Shown piece after piece: positions 58,767 through 64,000 of a DNA stretch of 64,000 bases. Below the pieces are notes generated by a model. That model had not been told where the DNA came from and made no database searches. It was given only the letters and a program-made list of their open reading frames with translations. The stretch comes from Magnolia sinica. Its lineage: Eukaryota; Streptophyta; Magnoliopsida; Magnoliales; Magnoliaceae. The position numbers and the translations under genes are program-made. Location of the stretch: NCBI RefSeq assembly GCF_029962835.1, contig NC_080588.1, positions 62,520,001-62,584,000 of the forward strand. Direction: 5' to 3'. The stretch's first letter is position 1. Each line of letters begins with the position of its first letter.

Positions 58767-60420
58767 TCAGCCAATGTTGACACATTTATTAGTATAATGA
58801 GACTGCGTTCTATGCCACTTACAATACTCAGTCCTTTTCAACTCTTCAACTGTAGGTATTCTATGATTGACAGAGATTTTAATAAACTCACCGGTCAACA
58901 TTATATCAACGATCTCATCGGCATATGTGAGATCAAATGTATATGTCCTTTGATCTTTATGTGTGGTTGATGCGTCTGCTTCTGCTTTGACCAACGCTGA
59001 ACAAACGAATGGCTGTTTAGCTACTAGGTCACTGCCATGTCGTAGTTAGGATTATAGTAACATATTTCGACATGTGAGTTTTTATACATTATTCCCTTCT
59101 AAAGAAGGGCTTCGTATGAAAATATCTTTCTAGTTAAATTATAAAGATTGGCAAACTCTGTCATGATAAATTTTTTTACGAAGTTTGAATTCAAGACCAT
59201 CTTGGGCCAGTTGTACAAATTCGGCCTCATCGTGATTATTTTCCATCTGATTTTTGCCCTTTTAAACCAAGCGATATAATTTTTGGTGACTATTTAGGTA
59301 ATTGCCGAAAATAGGCAACGTCGGCCATAGAAATCTCCATATCCCTGTAAAAGAACTGGGCATGAAACTTTTCATCCATTTCTTATCAGGTTTGAATGAA
59401 ATTTGATAATAAATTAAAGACCACGTGAAAGCCACTACAATTAACGAATGACCAAATAATTGTAACTTATAATAATCATTATTAATAAGTTTACCATATT
59501 GCATGGCAAATCGACCTATATGTTATGTGGTTGATTGACTGGTATCACCTGTAAGTAGTGAAAAATTCGGTCAGTAATTCATTGATAATAAATATTACTT
59601 AATGAACGATTCAATCATGATATGGTTTATGATAAACACGAGTTGTAATACGGCCGAGAACCTCCTCGAGTAGTTGCAAAATTTCGTCACGGTCTACATA
59701 ACGAGGTTCAACTATTAGAGGTGGCTCAGGACCTACCAGATATTGTTCCCCATTATGAGGAATATTCCTAAGGAAAGGCTGCCCCTCGGGTATTTTCTGA
59801 TTCCTGACCTCAGGAACAAACTTCTTGTTTTCCTATTCAAACCATTTGGTCTCGACAGGAGTGGGAACATTCTGCACTTCCTACATTGGAGTAAGATGTA
59901 TGTTTCGTTATAAAAGATGTGTTGTTGGTACTGGCTGTGATGGCGTTAAGTTTCTGACCGAGTTTATCTCAATAATTTGTTGAGGGGAAATTGACTAAGG
60001 CATCGTTTACTGAGGCACAGTGGGTGCTCTTTTAGCAAAAATGACTATTATCTGATTCAAGCTTTTAGTTTGATTGGTCATCGACATGTTGAAAGTTTTA
60101 GCCTGAATTCAAGACTGATCAACTTGAGTTCATAACTATTCTTCAATATGTTGAATCTCCATTTGCATATCGTGTAACCCAACCAATATTATTTCAAGAG
60201 GGTCTGTCCGAGATGAGGATGCCTTGTCCTAGTTTGGAGGATTGGGTACCGGGTTTAACAATAGCTCGGGCACTAGTTGCACCACACCTGCATTTCCTCA
60301 TTTGGTGCATGAGCTTCGTTAGTGCCAGAAGCATTACGTCTTCTTTAAGTCATATTTCGCCGGTATGGATAATACAATAGCCGGTCACTAGCTATTTATG
60401 GTAACCATATAATGTTTTGT
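58767..60420 (-). pseudogene. gypsy gag (disrupted)
   Basis: The gag region begins just after the LTR junction near 60420. Fragments in several frames include SMTNQTKSLNQIIVIFAKRAP (about 60050-60090), LQLFGHSL and VAFTWSL (59262-59504), and a C-terminal knuckle. The knuckle at 58782-58823 is C-X2-H-X4-H-X4-C (CKWH...H...C), the variant typical of Tat gag proteins. Stops and shifts throughout make it non-functional. The ORF at 57729-57983, further downstream, could be the gag-protease linker. Confidence 0.75.
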
Positions 60421-60450
60421 CTCACTGAGCATGCCAAAATTTGTCGGCAC
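60420..60450 (-). other. LTR/internal junction of the gypsy element
   Basis: Minus strand tgccgacaaattttggcatgctcagtgagac resembles the conserved junction downstream of the 5' LTR in Tat-lineage elements. It fixes the orientation and the approximate LTR end. Confidence 0.55.
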
Positions 60451-61060
60451 TTGATTTGATTTTGGTCACTTGTGGTATGTGTAGGCTTGGTAGAACTGAT
60501 TGCGTGACTTGATTCAAACTGAACAACTTGACTCCAAGCGTCAAGATAGGAAAATATATTAAATGTGAGCATATATAATCAATATCTGAGAAGATTGGTT
60601 GCCTGTTCAGCTACTCGTGATGAAATTGTAAAATAATCAGGCGATATTCAGAGATTGAAATTCTTCCTTTTATGATGGGTTGCTTTTTATCTTCTGTACG
60701 AAAGGACTTTAATATAATACTACAATCGGAAAAAATGAAAATACTTATATTCGGTGGCAGGGAACAACTTTAAGAAGCTTTTCTGAAAGATGAACTTATA
60801 TTATTAATGGAAACAGTCCACTGTAAAAGCATAGATTTGAATTATAGCTAAAGATTACCACTACTAGATCATTGTCACTCATAGGATAGCGCTAAATTAT
60901 AATAAGGAAAGATAAAAATAATTTGTTTGGTTTGTTGGATTGATATGAAATGGTTTGTTTTGTTATTTTTTTATTCTATTTATAAGCTTCTCAGCTATGC
61001 AGATATTATGTATTTGTTTCTGTTCTTTACTTCAGCTGTTACGGCAATTGCCATGTTAGT
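60451..61060 (-). repeat. 5' LTR of the gypsy element (approximate)
   Basis: It lies directly upstream of gag on the minus strand and contains a TATA box at 60977-60984 (TATAAATA on the minus strand). The outer boundary was not located because no partner LTR remains. Confidence 0.5.
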
Positions 61061-61394
61061 CTTTTAGATCCTTTAATCTTTTTGTATTATTCTAATAATT
61101 TACCATCTCTTAACCGCTTTGTCCCTTGAATTTTTTTACCATGTCTTGTCACTAGGTGACGTATACTGAGTGCTCCAAAATATTGAAGATATTTTGGCAT
61201 CCTATATTCTCTTTGTGCAATAACACTGTCATTTTTTAATTGACTATTTAAAAAATGTCCAAAAATAAAGTACAACACACTAAGCCTTGGAATTTTTATA
61301 TTCATTTTTGGGCTTATATAATATGAAAAAAATGAATGGGCAGTGTTAATTAACCCATCCATCAAAGTAGCCCAAGAACCTTAACCTGTCTGAG
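61061..61394. other. Spacer
   Basis: No gene. The 92-residue minus ORF at 61087-61365 has no domain. Confidence 0.35.
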
Positions 61395-61825
61395 CTCGGG
61401 ACAAGGGCTAGTACCTAATTTGGATGCTTTTTAGGTACTGCCCGTCTTAGGACAGGATAAGACAGGGCTCTCAGGGACCATCGTGATGTATAGGTTTTAT
61501 CAACATTGTTCATTTACTTTTTTTATTTTCATTCCATGTTAGGCTATCGGTCCAAAAATGTAGCATATCCATATAATGTTGATATATGTATTTTCTCTTC
61601 ATCAAGGTATATATGACTTTGTGAATAGGTTAGATGGTAAATGAACATCGCAACAGGCCTTAAGAAGGTTTCAACAGTTGCCGTCATTAGCAACTCCGCT
61701 TACTATAATGTAGTCCACCTGAGCCTTTGATTTGCCTCTTTTTGGACTCCAGTTGCCCTCAAGAGCCCCAGCCTACCCGAGCTCGTAAGAGACGGGAGTG
61801 ATACCTAATCCGTGTCCCGTTACGA
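61395..61825. repeat. Foldback repeat, copy 16
   Basis: Left taggtactgcccgtcttagg...cagggctctcaggg is mirrored on the right, reverse-complemented, by taggtatcactcccgtctcttacg...ggggctcttgaggg. The middle is intact (gaataggttagatgg), but the right arm lacks the gatggacggcgtgg part. The outer ends again differ from those of other copies. Confidence 0.7.
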
Positions 61826-62338
61826 GCGCTCTTCTCACCTTTCTCTGCGGACCCTTGCACGTGTCATCCTCCCCGCTCACATCTAACGCGAAGTATCATG
61901 CATGAGGCCCTCGAGCACCACGAGGCATGCTATCATGCTCCGGCAGAATGTCGTCTGCACGCAACGCGCTTTTTGTACAAGTGGGGCCATCCTCCACCCA
62001 TCCAAACCGTTGATATTATGGACCGTACTGCAGATGGTTGATGAACCTAAAGTCTACAAGATAGGAAAATCCCAGCCCTAGAAAAGATGGCCCAAAAATA
62101 GACGGTTATGAGAAAAGATACGAAAAAGTTCACATTCAACCAACAAAGTGTGCCCAGTTCTGAGTTTGGTGCATGCCCATCTACGGTGAGGTCCATCATA
62201 TTAACGGTGTGGATCACTGCTCCATGCTCCACTCCCAAAAGTAACGTCCTAAACTCCTAGCCCGAGCATTGCATAAAAAAACTCATCACGTGCATACACG
62301 TGGCTATTTCTGTTTACCAACGAAGACGAAACGAGGAC
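61826..62338. other. Spacer
   Basis: GC-richer than average, with no gene identified. Confidence 0.4.
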
Positions 62339-62854
62339 GCGGCTTCAGTGGATCCTCGGATGCACCAATGTGGGTGGATCGCTATCTGTGGAGCCCACAT
62401 TGATGTATGAAACTTACATCTGCTTTGTCCATCTGTTTTAATATATCATTTTAGGGGTGATACCAAAAAAATAAGAATCCAAATATTAAATGGATCACAC
62501 CACAGGAAAAGTTGTGATTGAATATCCACCATTAAAAACATCCTGGAGGCCATCAGAATTTTTATTTTCCATCCAACCTGTTGATAAGGTCACAAAGAAC
62601 CGGATGAAGAGACCACAAAAATATCAGCTTGATGCAAAACGTTTTTATCCCATAGAAAGTTTTTAATGGTCAATCACCACTTTTTCTTGTGGTGTGGTCG
62701 ACCTGAGAATGGATATTCTTCATTGTTAAGATAATTCACTGAAATGAGCTTTTAAAACTGATGGACAGAGTGGATTCTAGTAAAATACATTGATGTGGGC
62801 TCCAAAGTCAGTGATACACACTCCTCAGTGTATCCGGGGATCCACCGAAGCCGC
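62339..62854. repeat. Foldback repeat, copy 17 (full length)
   Basis: Left gcggcttcagtggatcctcgg and right, reverse-complemented, gcggcttcggtggatccccgg are inverted ends. The ggagcccacattgatgtatg blocks are also mirrored. The core is complete, with the middle in reversed order (caacctgttgataaggtcac, atcagcttgatgcaaaac). The right end lies about 220 bp upstream of the candidate exon at 63074. Confidence 0.85.
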
Positions 62855-63073
62855 TCCCACGAAACCAAAGCTACACGAAACGGCAAAACAGTTTCGTTTC
62901 ATCTCGTCGTTCTTCCTCTCATTTCCCCTTTCCGGCCCAGTGAGGCTTTTCATCAGTCAGTTGTAATTCCATTTATTATTATTGCACGCAGAGAATAGAA
63001 AAACCCCCACACGCGTTACAATCCAGAAATCGAAATCGATTTCGATCGCAAAATTTATAGAAAGAAGAAGAAA
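62855..63073 (+). promoter_or_regulatory. Candidate promoter / 5' leader
   Basis: The CT-rich stretch tcatctcgtcgttcttcctctcatttcccc precedes an A/G-rich leader and an ATG, as in many plant 5' untranslated regions. No clear TATA box. This is inferred from composition and the downstream donor only. Confidence 0.3.
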
Positions 63074-63138
63074 ATGCATGGAGACGGAAGAGGAGAAATA
63101 AGCTCGTGTGAATTTCCACACGGAGAAACCCCCTCCAG
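63074..63138 (+). CDS. Candidate first coding exon, function unknown
   Basis: The ATG at 63074 opens 21 codons (MHGDGRGEISSC...) plus two bases, ending at CCAG|GTAGCT, a good donor (63138|63139). Without splicing the frame stops at once (AGG TAG), so splicing would be needed. The following 860 bp is AT-rich and intron-like, and I found no second exon before the window ends. I do not recognise the protein. It could equally be a non-coding leader exon or a chance ORF. Confidence 0.35.
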
Positions 63139-64000
63139 GTAGCTATCCTTCTCATCTTTTTTCCCCAATTTTCTTGCATTTCTTTCTAATTGCTATTCCA
63201 ATTTCATGAAATTTCGGACATGGGTCTTCGTAATTTTATAAAATAGGGGCGGAGGAAAGGAAAATGTATTGATTTAAATATAAAATTCTTAGTAACTGGG
63301 CGTAAAGTCAGAATGTTAAAGGTAATTCTTGCTAAATTAGGGCAATTTTGAAACTCTGGGCCTATCAATCAAACAAGAATTTATGAATTTTGTGAAAATG
63401 GGTAGACGAAATCTAAAATGAGTGGCAACGCATAGATGATTTTGGAGCATTGGATATTCGACTTCCTGTAGTACTTGAATCTAGTCAACAACTAATATGC
63501 TTTGGCCATAAAAGAAACTTTGTTCTGACACTATTTAAGGGGTTCAATCTTAAGGGTGGGATTAGAGGCACCGTTTTGCCATTTTTTAAATTTATTTATA
63601 GTTTTACTATCTTTAGGAATTTGGGTTTAAGATAGTTTTCTAGAAGCAATGATCACCTACGGCTGGCTACTGTGAGGATGAGATAATGGCATTTACTTAT
63701 GTTGGGTGTTGGGTGTAGCTGATTCCATTCCCACTCCCATATCCATTGCTTTTCATGTCAATTTTCATATTTTGGCTCGGTTGGCTTGATATGGCCATGG
63801 GGTTATGGTGCCGGCCCTAATTCCTGCTTCAACTCGGTCCCTGGCTTGGATAAGTTGCACGAAATTCGCATTTGGATGCGAGACGAGGTATCTAGAGATG
63901 CTAGGGTGTGAGGAATGTAGGATCATGGAAATTTGTTCCCCTTCATGCATCTAGGTTCTCATTCGAGCTTCCATGGCTCTCTATCATCCATTGTAATCAG
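63139..64000. other. Candidate intron or spacer to the window end
   Basis: AT-rich to about 63700, then more balanced. The ORFs at 63450-63635 (plus) and 63765-63950 (minus) have no recognised domain. If the exon at 63074 is real, this is its first intron. Confidence 0.35.

Larger units (their letters stand above)
54835..61060 (-). mobile_element. Ty3/gypsy retrotransposon of Tat type, decayed and 3'-truncated
   Basis: On the minus strand the order is LTR (about 61060-60451), gag, protease, RT, RNase H, a second archaeal-type RNase H, and the start of integrase near 54840, where homology ends. RT before integrase marks Ty3/gypsy. The second RNase H and the CHHC-type gag knuckle point to the Tat/Ogre group. 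All coding regions have many stops and shifts. The rest of integrase and the 3' LTR are missing. Confidence 0.88.

Noticed and set aside
1-64000. CRISPR arrays
   Set aside because: The direct repeats seen are tandem duplications or transposon arms; none has regular short repeats with unique spacers, and the DNA is eukaryotic.

Overview
This window looks like nuclear DNA of a flowering plant. It is AT-rich and non-operonic, densely packed with decayed transposable elements, and holds one clearly recognisable host gene with an intron. The dominant dispersed repeat, full of 'gtgggccccacc...atgtatgtg' motifs, recalls to me repeats of magnoliid genomes; that lineage guess is memory-based and weak. 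No bacterial-type gene, CRISPR array, rRNA gene or intact tRNA gene was seen.

The one confident host gene is on the minus strand at 21007-21354: a two-exon phytosulfokine (PSK) precursor of 80 residues. It has a signal peptide, a 105-bp intron, the conserved Cys-Leu-Met-Arg-Arg-Thr-Leu block and the YIYTQ hormone pentapeptide, with a TATA box about 55 bp upstream of the ATG. Neither exon is an impressive ORF alone. A second, weaker candidate is a plus-strand first exon at 63074-63138 ending in a splice donor, whose remainder would lie outside the window.

The rest is mobile DNA and its debris. (1) About 17 copies of a long inverted-repeat (foldback) element of 0.3-0.5 kb occur across the window, with a conserved core and several different outer ends. 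(2) A complete but dead Ty1/copia retrotransposon lies at 24829-29420, with 212-bp LTRs and CTTAT target duplications. (3) A solo LTR at 48127-50461 has ATATT duplications. A second probable solo LTR at 50707-53657 has its 3' boundary caught in a 531-bp tandem duplication. (4) A decayed minus-strand Ty3/gypsy element of Tat type occupies about 54835-61060, with gag, protease, RT, two RNase H regions and the start of integrase. (5) hAT-like elements lie at 2888-3448, 18759-19361, 40447-40984 and 46173-46988; other TIR elements at 12264-12809, 13353-13468, 22273-22901 and 37446-37550; and a tRNA-derived SINE at 21972-22150 has a perfect 17-bp target duplication.

Layout: 1-21 kb is repeats and AT-rich spacer; 21.0-21.4 kb is the PSK gene; 22-24.3 kb is a SINE and TIR elements; 24.8-29.4 kb is the copia element; 30-48 kb is mainly foldback and hAT-like elements; 48-61 kb is an LTR-retrotransposon cluster; 61.4-62.9 kb is two foldback copies; and 62.9-64 kb is a possible gene start. 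All element calls were made by eye; boundaries marked approximate may be off by tens of bases.
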